DNA of 64,000 bases from Tomocerus qinae (lineage: Eukaryota; Arthropoda; Collembola; Entomobryomorpha; Tomoceridae), in assembly GCA_020055645.1 (NCBI GenBank), contig CM034546.1, positions 3,534,001 through 3,598,000 on the forward strand, written 5' to 3'. This document shows, in pieces, positions 13,741 to 23,773 of this stretch; position 1 is the first letter of the stretch, and each line of letters opens with the position of its first letter. The translations under genes were made by a program, and so were the position numbers. A model generated the notes under the pieces. It ran no database searches. It saw only the letters and a program-made list of their open reading frames with translations, and had not been told where the DNA came from.

Positions 13741-15407
13741 GTGCCCGGGGACGGATTTGTGTTGTTTTGCTAAAGCTTAAAGGATTAATTTTAAAATGTT
13801 TCCTGCCTGCCGAACACAGGTAGCTGAATTCCCTTAACTTAATACAGCGCACTTTTATATGTACCTATACGTAAAGGTATTTACCAAGACAATTTAATAC
13901 GACAAAATGAGAATTTGTCTTTCTACTATTTCAAGATAATATTATGATGCTATAGAATATATACAACCTTACTGTTATTTACTTTATTACTTGAAAGGTC
14001 ACTAGTTCACTATACTTTCTACCTTTACACTCCCATTAGCTTTTCCTTAAAATCAATGTAGGTTGTTGAGAAAATAGGTCGTATTAATTAATACTTTGTG
14101 GTAATTATTAGACTTGGTTTTGGTGTTCCAGAATATATGGAATATGTAAGTGTATTGGTATACTAAGATGTTCACTAGAAAATGCACGATGTCAATATAG
14201 GATGGCACAATTGAGAGAGCTTTTCTTTCCATAACCAAATCGGATTATAAATAAGCAACATATTACAAAACCATATACCTATAATGAAATAACAGTAGAG
14301 ATTTAATTCTTTTTAGTTTTTAAAACATGCGACTTTCTAGTCCAAAAGCAAAAAGAATTATGGATTGATTGAGTCCTTACTATGCTTGCTGATAGTGTAA
14401 AAATAAATATTTTGGATTGTATGGCAGATAGAACTTAGAAAATTAAACAATATAATAAAGTAGATTGCTATTGCTGATATATTTTCAATATGGGCATATT
14501 TGTAATGTAAGGGGGCGTACGGTCTTATATAGTACAGGCTGGCTTATAGTGGAAGAAGTAATTCAATTTATTATTAACTCAAACAAGTACGTATACAGAA
14601 CTGAGAGAGACAGAACCATCCCTCAATACGTCCTCCAACTAAAAGTATATTGGCTCATTTTCTTTCCTTCTCAATAATTTAAGAATAGCCAGTACAACTC
14701 AGACAAGTTTATATAGAAAAACAAATCAATGATAACTGATGGAGGAACCGACATCAAATTGTACTGTTAAAGACGTAAACACAATCTCATTATCAAAGCC
14801 TTATGACGTACTATTGTAAGTCCACTAAATGTTAAACTCCATTAATTTGATTTATGTTTAGCCTTAAAGGTCAAGATTACAGCACAATAAATCCTATATA
14901 AAAAATCATTGATGGTTCTCAATATCGCAATATCCTTAAAAAGGGGTGGGTTTTGCAGATTTATGCCTTAAATGGCATTTCTGGGATTTATTTTATTTTA
15001 TTGAAACGGGAAAATGAAAATAAATACCCACTGGAAAACACAAATTGAGTTTTTAATTTAAAAATTGAATGATTAGTCATAATGATTAGGAGTGTCCAAA
15101 TTAAATGCTACCGGTAGATCTTCGAATCATGCTATTCGACATTCCCCGTAGTATATAATACGAAGTGTAAGTATTCGGGGAGATTTTTTGACGAATGGAA
15201 GTTTCATAGGAAATTTAGGACATATGGACTCTTCATTGCACATCAAAATTATGGGCTGGGTATTCTCCATTTGAGCGGCATCCTTATTTGTGGTTTCCAA
15301 TTAGTTCCGTTGTTAATAACTCAGAAAATATTAAACGTAGAGAAGGGAAATTAGCACCACCGAAAAGTTTGAAATGTCAGTTTTTGGGTGATGTATTACA
15401 CTACTGG
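13741..15407. other. Intergenic with another copy of the GR upstream segment
   Basis: The stretch at about 14325-14530 is a partial third copy of the receptor upstream block (TTTCTAGTCCAAAAGCAAAAAG, then AATATAATAAAGTAGATTGC and AAGGGGGCGTACGGTCTTA). It implies a further duplicated unit, now without a recognisable gene. The rest shows no gene. Confidence 0.4.
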
Positions 15408-15970
15408 GGTTATCAATAAATGTCGATGTCAAAATTTTAATTTTATTTTTTCTTTAATTTTATTCTTTTTGAACATTTAAAAAAATTAGTACAAAAACGA
15501 GCATGGGCAGCCAGTTTTTTCATAGAATGGTAATAGGCATGTCCCACTTCACTATCCTGAAAACCATTTGGCAGTTCGTGACCTACGACTATCATCAGGA
15601 GAAAAAAGCCAAGACAGATACATCACATGGGCTAGTGTGAGACCGAGTGCGAGGAGGATCATATTTATCTTTCAAGTGATTTGAAACTGTAAAATTAACA
15701 TGATTTCTGTGCCAAAATAAACGGTAGATGAATATTTCATTCCTTTCTATTATTTTTGTTAAAAAGTGACACTGTGGAATTAGACACTATATTTTAAGTA
15801 GTTATACCTTTCGGTTGCAACTCGATCCAGCCAAAAATGATTTTCAGAATAGTGTAGTGGGACACGCCTACTACCATTCTATAGAAAAACTGGTTTTTGT
15901 ACAATATTTCTGAAAAAATTATGTAAAAAGGGTAAAATGAAAATTTTTACCTCGACATTTTATGATACCA
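15408..15970. mobile_element. Fold-back MITE, about 563 bp
   Basis: Long imperfect terminal inverted repeats of roughly 150 bp. The left arm has GGTTATCAATAAATGTCGA and CATAGAATGGTAATAGGCAT; the right arm, read on the opposite strand, has GGTATCATAAAATGTCGA and ATAGAATGGTAGTAGGCGT. The inner edges (CCAGTTTTTTCATAGAATGG at 15512 and its complement ending near 15892) match almost base for base. No coding capacity and no clear target duplication, so the superfamily is unassigned. Confidence 0.75.
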
Positions 15971-16672
15971 TTTTATTTCATCGTACAAGGTCGTGTAATT
16001 AGCTTATTCGACAGCAAACCAGTACATTGACATTTTGTAGTTGCGCCCAAATAAACTGCTTTGTGTTATACCCGTTTTTCAATGGTTTATTGCACTAAAC
16101 ACTCAAAATTCGTAAATATTTTTGGATGTGTAAATATTTACCCACATCATATAAATATATCCATATTACCAAGAATATTTGAAACTAGGCGGTCACAGGA
16201 CCCAGGTCCTGTAGTACATGGGGCTAGTGCATCTGCAAACAATTTTGTAGGAACTGGTTTCCAGTAGACCTATTACACAAGTATTCAATTGGGTTCATCA
16301 CTAATATAAAGTTTGTTCTTTTGATTACTTTGCTTCTGTACGTTGTACTTGTCCAGCAGAACTCTATCCTTGAGAACAAAAAAGAATATTATTTAATAAA
16401 AATATTAAGTCTCACTTTTTCATATTTTTTACAGATATAAACTAAAATATCATATTTTTAAAATCACAATTCTATTTTTAATGTACAATTGTTCATTCAA
16501 TTATAAACAAATAACATTTCAATAGGCAAAAAGAGTTTACTGCAATATAAAAAGTTTGGTCTACAAACTCGAAAAAAGAGTTGGGCATAGGCATTTAAAA
16601 CAGATTCAAATGATAAAATTTTTCATTTTCAACTACAGTGGCTTTAGAAAACTATAAAAATTCTGCAGAATA

Positions 16673-17133
16673 TTACTTATGTTGTAGAACACTACGATAC
16701 ACAACATTTGTTGTAAATATATCAGTGCACTTTGATAATAATTTTCCTTGAGCCACAGTTTCCAAAATTTTAACTTTAACGCCTGATTTCAAAGTGGCCC
16801 TTGAAAATGCAACGTATAGTTGGCCATGACTGAAAACAGAAATAGAAGGTAAATTCCTACTTTATCTAAAGATTGACCTTGTGATTTATTAATGGTCATT
16901 GCAAACGATAACATAATAGGAAACTGTTTTCTTTTAAGAATAAAAGGCAAAACATTTTCAAGACGAAGTTTATTTCTTTCTCTTAAATCACTAAGTCACA
17001 ATAAACATTCTTTTACAGTTTCGTTAAGAACACCCTCTTTATTTTTTCTTACAAGTTGCTTAATGCGCAATATACGCTGCAGGGAATTTTCATTTGCAAG
17101 ACGATTTCTTTGCTCAATGCTTCCAAACACAAA
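16673..17133 (-). pseudogene. Helitron PIF1-like helicase C-terminal fragment
   Basis: Translated on the minus strand this reads EQRNRLANENSLQRILRIKQ, NETVKECLL, then after a stop [48 protein letters not shown], and in another frame [12 protein letters not shown] and [18 protein letters not shown]. The TINKSQGQ and QLYVAFSRA blocks are the last helicase motifs of PIF1-family proteins and would power strand unwinding during rolling-circle transposition. At least one internal stop and one frame change are present. Without the nucleotide-binding motifs it cannot act. Confidence 0.85.
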
Positions 17134-17138
17134 TGGTT

Positions 17139-17779
17139 TTAGCTGCATTGGTTATAGATTTGACTTATTATAGATAGGTTCTTTTTGGATCCATTTGAAA
17201 TATGTTTGTCAATTGTTTTTGCCATATCTTTTTGAAGGCGAGATTTACTGGCTTCCTTAGTTTCTTTTGATTGGCGTTTTGTCTTTACTTGTTTCATTTT
17301 TTGAAGACGACATTGATGCTCTTCGTCTGTTTCTATTAATAAGCGTTGTTGCTTTCCTTGTATCATTTTTTGAAGACGATATTGACGCGCTTCGTCTGTT
17401 TCTTTTAATAAGCGTTGTTGTCTTCCATATTTCATCTTTTGAAGACCATATTCGCGATCTAACACAGTTTCTTCTAAAAGTCGCTTTCGTCTACTTTCTT
17501 TCATTTTTTGAAGACGATTTTCACGCTCTAATACAGTTTCCTGCAGAAGTCACTTTTGTCTCCTTTCTTTCATTTTTTGAAGACGTTTTTCACGCTCTAA
17601 CATAGTTTCCTCTAAACGTCGCTTTTGTCTACTTTCTTTCATTTTTGAAGCCGACATTCCCGCATTTCTTTAGATTCTTCTACTCGGCGTTTTTGATTTC
17701 TTTCCGTCAATTTTCGTAAAAGATGTATACGCTCTTTTTCAGTTTCATTCAATTCTCTATTTTCTTCTATATTCTCCAT
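17139..17779 (-). pseudogene. Helitron N-terminal charged tandem-repeat region
   Basis: From an ATG at 17779 (MENIEENRELNETEKERI) the minus strand codes six or more copies of an about 20-residue unit with the pattern RRxxRLLxETxxxRxxRLQKM. It is strongly basic/acidic and probably helical. Regions like this precede the Rep and helicase domains in many arthropod Helitron proteins. Single-base losses and stops break the frame more than once (for example after CRLQK near 17647). The antisense strand shows a matching array of FEDDIDALRLFLL-like units, which is only the shadow. Confidence 0.75.
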
Positions 17780-17834
17780 TTTTGATGCTAATGTACATGG
17801 AATTAGTGGAATGTAAGCTTTATAACCACCACTC

Positions 17835-18960
17835 AGTCAATTCAAGTCAGCCTTAATTTACAAAGAAAAATAATATTTCAGGTTAGCCTTAATTGGCAAT
17901 GGACCATTTTGAGGTCAAGTTAGCCTTAATTGGCAATGGACCGTTTTGAGGTCACGTTAGCCTTAATTGGCAATGGATCGTTTAGAGGTCACGTTAGCCT
18001 TAATTGGCAATGGACCGTTTAGACGTCAAGTTAGCCTTAATTGGCAATGGACCCTTAAGTGGTCAAGTTTGCCTTAAATGGCAATGTACCGTTTAGAGGT
18101 CAAGTTAGGCTTAATTGGCAATGGACTGTTTAGAGGTCAAGTTAGACTTAATTGGCAATGGACCGTTTAGAGGTCAAGTATGCCTTAAATGGCAATGTAC
18201 CGTTTAGAGGTCAAGTTAGGCTTAATTGGCAATGGACTGTTTAGAGGTCAAGTTAGCCTTAATTGGCAATGGACCGTTTTTAGGTCACGTTAGCCTTAAT
18301 TGGCAATGGACTGTTTAGAGGTCAAGTTAGCCTTAATTGGCAATAGACCGTTTTGAGTTCACGTTAGCCCTTATTGGCAATGGACCGTTTAGGGTTCAAG
18401 TTAGCCTTAATTGGCAATGGACCGTTTTGAGGTCACGTTAGCCTTAATTGGCAATGGACCGTTTAGAGGTCAAGTTAGCCTTAATTGTCAATGGACCGTT
18501 TAGAGGTCATGTTAGCCTTAATTGGCAATGGACCGTTTAGAGGTCAAGTTAGCCTTAAATGGCAATGTACCGTTTAGAGGTCAAGTTAGGCTTAATTGGC
18601 AATGGACTGTTTAGAGGTCAAGTTAGCCTTGATTGGCAATGGACCGTTTTTAGGTCACGTTAGCCTTAATTGGCAATGGACTGTTTAGAGGTCAAGTTAG
18701 CCTTAATTGGCAATAGACCGTTTTGAGTTCACGTTAGCCCTTATTGGCAATGGACCGTTTAGGGGTCAAGTTAGCCTTTATTGGCAATGGACCGTTTTGA
18801 GGTCAAGTTAGCCTTAATTGGCAATGGACCGTTTTGAGGTCACGTTAGCCTTAATTGGCAATGGACCGTTTTGAGGTCACGTTAGCCTTAATTGGCAATG
18901 GACCGTTTTGGGGTCAAGTTAGCCTTAATTGGGTAATGAACCGCAAGAGGTCAATCCCGT
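17835..18960. repeat. 37-bp minisatellite, about 30 copies, with 370-bp higher-order period
   Basis: Consensus unit is GTTAGCCTTAATTGGCAATG followed by GACCGTTTTGAGGTCAC (37 bp, with TTTAGAGGTCAA as a common variant). A variant string beginning CCTTAAATGGCAATGTACCG occurs at about 18183 and again at about 18553, and the next six units match between the two blocks, giving a 370-bp (ten-unit) higher-order repeat. A third, shorter match starts at about 18071. The array sits just 5' of the Helitron coding region and may be an internal part of that element. Confidence 0.92.
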
Positions 18961-20392
18961 TATTTGGCAAATAACGCCAAGCTTTTGTTTAATTAATTAA
19001 ATATTTTTGGTTTAAATTTTTGTTGTAGCTTTTCAAAAAGCTGTTCCTGAAATTAAAAAAAAATAATGATTAAATAGAATAACACTCTTAATGCACTGCA
19101 AAACATATTATATATTATAAAGTGTGTTTAGGCTTTAGCTACATTTTCAGCTTTAGTCAACTGTAAATAGTGTCACGTCGAACAAATCTGATACTTACAT
19201 ATATTTCAGTTGAATTAACAAAAATTGAATTTAATATTGAATTGCTGGAAAGTCAAAATTTTTCTAAATTTGATTCGTTACCCTTCAGTAATAACCTACA
19301 CACTTCAAAATTCAACTTACCGGTGAGTCACACAAAATTTAGAAGCAGTTTCAGTTTTTTATTTACAATGTCATCAAGAAACAAAAGCGAATCAAAATAT
19401 GAAAATATTAAATGTGTGAAAGCACCTAAAAGAACAAAAACCTCACCAATCACATCTCACAGCATTAAACAGACCACACATTTGGTTGTGATGAAAGCGA
19501 GAAAGGAACTACACACAGAACGCGTGCGTGTTAATGTTTTCAATAACGTACCCCAACGCATATACATTCATGTGTTATATTTAGTACATGGAGGTATGCG
19601 TTGGGGTACATTAATTTGATGCACGATAGTACATACATACTGACATACATACCGACATACCAAATTTCACCACGCAACTCGAACAAGACAATTATCTTTA
19701 GTAGTGATGTGTTTGCAATGCAATCAACTGAAAATACCCCTGACATGTTCACAAGCAAAAGGTAGTTGATGTTTATTTATGTGTCAATATAAGTTCATCG
19801 TTGATTGCGAAGTAAACAAATCAATACGTCTATGTTATATTGTTCTTTCTTCGCTGATTATTCATTGCCATTTAAATGTAAATGAAGTGGTTAATTAATC
19901 ATGGTTAAGTATCTCACGTCTTTAGGTATTTATTGATTAATATTTCAGGATAAATAATATTTACAACCAAAGTAGTCGTACAACTCACACATGTAAATTG
20001 TTTTCACTAAATTCCTTTTGATTTACCCTTTAAGTATGACCTTATGCTATACTAAGGCGCCACACAAAACCAATAACAAAAATCCTTTCAGCAAATCGTT
20101 CTTTAATATTTGTGTGTAGACACAACATAAGTTAATTAAATATTTATTTTAAAATTCCAACAGTAATTAAGTTGTCACACTATAGAATTCCTATATAAAC
20201 AAGTATATATAAACAAAATAAACATTAGGCAGTATAATATGATGCTGTAAATAAACTAAAGATTTTGGGCTGTCATTATTTTGATACTTTTATTTTTATC
20301 TCAGCAATCCAATTTGAATGTGTAGTCAGTGCTGAAGGGCAGATTACGTTCCAAAAGTATTCAAAAACCATTCCTGGACGAAGTTTTTTAAA
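18961..20392. other. Intergenic with a strong hairpin
   Basis: No defensible gene. An open frame of 149 codons at 19170-19619 lacks domain signal and overlaps the hairpin at 19548-19609, so I do not call it. From about 20100 onward the sequence weakly resembles the upstream flank of the receptor at 26980. Confidence 0.4.
19548..19609. repeat. Perfect 15-bp inverted repeat hairpin
   Basis: GTACCCCAACGCATA (19548-19562) and its exact complement (19595-19609) enclose a 32-base loop. A related stretch lies at about 29505-29530 (TTAATGTTTTCGATAATGTA then CCCCAA), so the hairpin arm with its left flank may be a piece of a dispersed repeat. Confidence 0.7.
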
Positions 20393-22029
20393 ATGTCCTT
20401 CATATTGAATATCTTGAAAAAGTTTTGTTTTCCAGCCCTTAATTTCAAATTACAGTCTCTAATTAGTAATTTTGAAACTAATATTAACTGGATTGGGATG
20501 TACATTAATACCGGTCACCGATTTGGGGTGTTACCATATTATTTGGACTGGTCAACAGGACAATTTTGTGCTTCTAAGTCGCAGAAAGTCATTAAAACTG
20601 TAACAGTGTTGAATTTGTTGTTTTCTTTGTATGAAGTTTTTATATTGACCGTTGAAATTTCGAATGCCACTCAAATTAAAAACGACGTTATATTCATCTA
20701 CATCCACATGACGTCGAACTTACTGTTCGCAATCTCCTTCATCAATGTCCAAATTAAGCAACAAGAAATAGTCTACACGTTGAACTGTCTAAAATTAAAA
20801 ATTCCATCAGCTAATTATATGTTGTAAGACAGTTTAGTAACTAAATATTATTCACATTATGGTAATGATTGGGTAATATTATTAATGAAAATCTGAAGGG
20901 GACTGTGGAGGAGGAAGTGGACTTAACATTGGGGCATTAATGGAGATTTGGACATCGAAGATTTTTATAGCTCAGCTATTTTCATCAGAGTTCAACTAGC
21001 CGGTGGGTAGGGGTAAAAGTGGCTAGTGGGCGGGTAAATTGCAAGGTGGCTAGTGGGCAAAAGGGCCAAAAGTGGGCAAAAGTCAAAATGGGGCTAAATA
21101 ATACAGTAAAGGATGTAAAAATTGGCGCAAATTATTTTAGGTACTTTTGCCCCTTTTGCCCACTACCCCTTTTGCCCCTTTTACCCGGGTGGGTGGGCAA
21201 AATGTAAAAAAACCGGCTAAAATAGAACTCTGATTTTCATCCGCTGTAGTAATTCTAAATACAGGCGGCGGAAAATATTTATTTGCGGAGTTCATGTTTC
21301 TAGACATATATATAACAGAAACATGAAACACTGATGTGCACTCTTCATGTGTTTCAAATGGGAATCGAAATGGTTTCAGTGTATTCAATAATAGTTACAC
21401 TTTTTTATATATGTAATTTACGTCGTAAGGGATTTCAAATAATTATCAATCGCAATACAGGTATTGAAGAAATAATTATCCAAAATGGTTAATTAACCTC
21501 ATCTGGTTTCATCCAACGTTTAGTTATATAATTAACTGTAATTACAGGTTAAACACAGGCAAACTGAACAATCGAATAATGCCATACAACAAATTGTGGA
21601 CTCTAAACGGGTTGTATACAACGACAGCTTCATTTCAGCATTTCTTCCGTTGGTCTTGACGGAGTTTGCGTCCTCTGTGACAATATCCAGCTTCTGTTGC
21701 ATTCGACTGTTTAATTTCGTCCCTACAGACATATCTGGTATTTCCAGCTATCCTTTCAGCAACACTAACAACTCTAACACTAATTCTAATTGGATTTGCT
21801 ACGTGCAGAAAAAAATCCTGTAAATTGATTACTAAATCGATATAAGATGAAGTCCATGTTCTTAGAAAACGATAAGATTGTCGAAAAGAGGCTAAAAGTA
21901 TTAAGAGGTTATGGCATTCGTGTTGGACCAATTAGAGCAATGCAATAGGACAGAATATTCGAGTTTTATGAAAAGATAGTATCCTGTCTTGTCACTCTGC
22001 TAATTACAATCAAGTCACAATGGTTTTAA
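20393..22029 (+). pseudogene. Gustatory-receptor-like pseudogene carrying a hAT-type MITE
   Basis: Dead paralogue of the receptor at 26980-28323. Exon 1 (20393-20823) is open and codes MSFILNILKKFCF, GHRFGVLPYYLDWSTGQFC and NLLFAISFINVQIK. Exon 2 (from about 20912) has IGALMEIWTSKIFIAQLFSS, is interrupted by the MITE at 20986-21232, and continues VVILNTGGGKYLFAEFMF before its frame breaks. A later piece reads FQMGIEMVSVYSIIVTL. Exon 3 starts after the acceptor at about 21547 and contains further frame changes and an in-frame stop (MQ then TAG) where the intact copy has VKYDRIFEF. The phase at the exon 1/2 junction also no longer fits. Several independent lesions show it has been free of selection for some time. 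Confidence 0.85.
20986..21232. mobile_element. hAT-type MITE, 247 bp, 8-bp target duplication
   Basis: Inverted ends CAGAGTTC...GAACTCTG (extending imperfectly to the CTAGCCGG and CCGGCT words) are flanked by perfect 8-bp duplications ATTTTCAT (20978-20985 and 21233-21240). Eight-base duplications and CAG-type ends are hallmarks of the hAT superfamily. The interior is made of TTTTGCCC/GGGCAAAA words on both strands. Removing the insert rejoins the receptor reading frame (QLF, then SSAVVILNTGGGK). Confidence 0.93.
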
Positions 22030-23773
22030 ATGTTTCATTCCATAGCCTAATTTATATCTGCAACATACATTTAGTAGCAGAAATGAATTATATGGCTTTT
22101 TGAGTTCATAATTTTAATCAGTCAAAACAAATCTCTGTAGATTTAAATTCCAGTATCAATTACTTTGTGTAATTCTTAAAATGATAAAACATGCATTCAC
22201 ATTAAAATGTAGACCCATTCGGAAACGAATGTAGGCAACATTCGTTGCTAAGCGTTGAAAATGGTCAACGTCTTGTTAGCAATGTTATAATCAGTTGCAG
22301 GCTGGTGGAGTATAAATATATCTGTATATTATTAAAAGGTGATTATCTTATATGATTTTATATTGATAATTTTATACTGATACTCTTATCATGGTAATTG
22401 TTAATCTTTTGTTTTCGTTGCTTTTGTTAAAAAAAATTTTTAATCACTAGTACTGTGTCTGTTGGGCAATTATCAATATCATTTGATAACAGTAATAAAA
22501 TCAATCAATAAGAATAATATTTATTATTCTTTTATAGTTATTCAGAAGTATCCAATTATGCTAGGTAAATTATCTATGTTAAAGATTTGATTCCTTACAT
22601 TGGGAATCCTATCAATATCGGCGAACTTAGTAGACACCAAAAAGTTATTTGAAAAATTGTCTATTTTATTAATACATAATACTAGACCTCCAGTACTGCT
22701 AGTAACGAATTTCAAAAGATTCATTTGGTTTAATTTGCACATGTGCTAATATTATCCCAGAGTGTAGGTCATTGTTTTATGTAACATTTATTCTATCACA
22801 TACGCTCTCGCTCATACCTAAATAGATAGCTAGGTAAGTAGATAAATTTACTGCTCCATTAAGACAGCCATTGTGTAATAATAAAAGTTATCTATTGTTC
22901 CCCTAAACGACAAATTCCGATTTCTCAGAAAAACCTAAGTTCTTTACATGTCCTCCTTGTAAACAGTTGAACTGATAAGGCTCTAAATAACGAGTTGAAC
23001 TATATAGCCAATATATTTATTGTAGTATAGTAATTCTAGATTTTGGTTTGTAAATTTTTAACGATATTTCTAATGAAAAGTAACTAAACTTATCTACTTA
23101 ATATGACTGTTGTCTCAGAAATTGCTAATTACATTTGATAAACAATAAGCTGAGTGTACACCAGTTTATTGGACAAGATCCTACTATTTTATTTAATCAT
23201 GTAATTGGTGGATAAGGTTAATCGAAGAATTTCACTTCACCGAGAAAGGGTTTTTGTGTCCAATGAACTCCTAAGATAATAGTATCTCTGTTTTAGTAAC
23301 TACAAGTAAAGCCATGTTGTTCTAATTTGGTATACACAAGTTCTTAGAAATGAACTAAAACGTCCGCGCTCTAGATACGCGATAGATAATAATCCGTGTT
23401 TGGAGTTGGAGTGGTATTCCTAATTGTTTGTGGAGAAAATAAATAAAATGACCACTTACCAACAGATTTTGTTCTAGGTACTCTTATGTAGTTGAGGTTT
23501 TCTTGTCTAATCCCTGTTTGAATTTACATTATACATATCTTCGCACATAAATTCTACCTGTGTGACAATACGCAACGATAAGGATAACAATTATCTAGTA
23601 GGTATCGTTTTGTGACAGGGCATGCATACCGGTAATTATTGATTGCTGCTCCAGTTAGTATACTTTGATAAAACTGTAGATTTTGATAGAATATCTGTCA
23701 CTGTGCAAAAATTTCCCTTTCCTACCAACACTCATCTAATTATAATAAAGAAAAACAATAAAGATCTAAAACA
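22030..23773. other. Intergenic between dead GR and ionotropic receptor
   Basis: The first part (to about 22200) is the duplicated downstream flank that also follows the intact receptor (28323-28510). Beyond that I see no gene or repeat. Confidence 0.4.

Larger units (their letters stand above)
16185..17779 (-). mobile_element. Helitron, minus strand, internally deleted
   Basis: The 3' terminus has the canonical Helitron form read on the minus strand: an 8-bp-stem hairpin (16195-16212, ACAGGACC/GGTCCTGT), six bases, CTAG (16185-16188), then a T. Upstream (16673-17133) lies the end of a PIF1-type helicase: [30 protein letters not shown] and a short tail to VYRSVLQHK. Upstream of that, to the ATG at 17779, is an N-terminal region of 20-residue charged repeats. 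The Rep nuclease and most of the helicase between them are missing. Frames are broken at several points, so this is a dead copy. The 5' TC end was not located; it may lie beyond the minisatellite at 17835-18960. Confidence 0.85.

Noticed and set aside
17267-17605. Open frame of repeated FEDDIDALRLFLL-like units on plus
   Set aside because: It is the antisense shadow of the Helitron charged repeats on minus.
17835-18960. CRISPR array
   Set aside because: The 37-bp units are tandem with no unique spacers, and the context is eukaryotic.
19170-19619. 149-codon open frame
   Set aside because: No domain, low-complexity composition, it runs through a hairpin, and no splice partners are seen.
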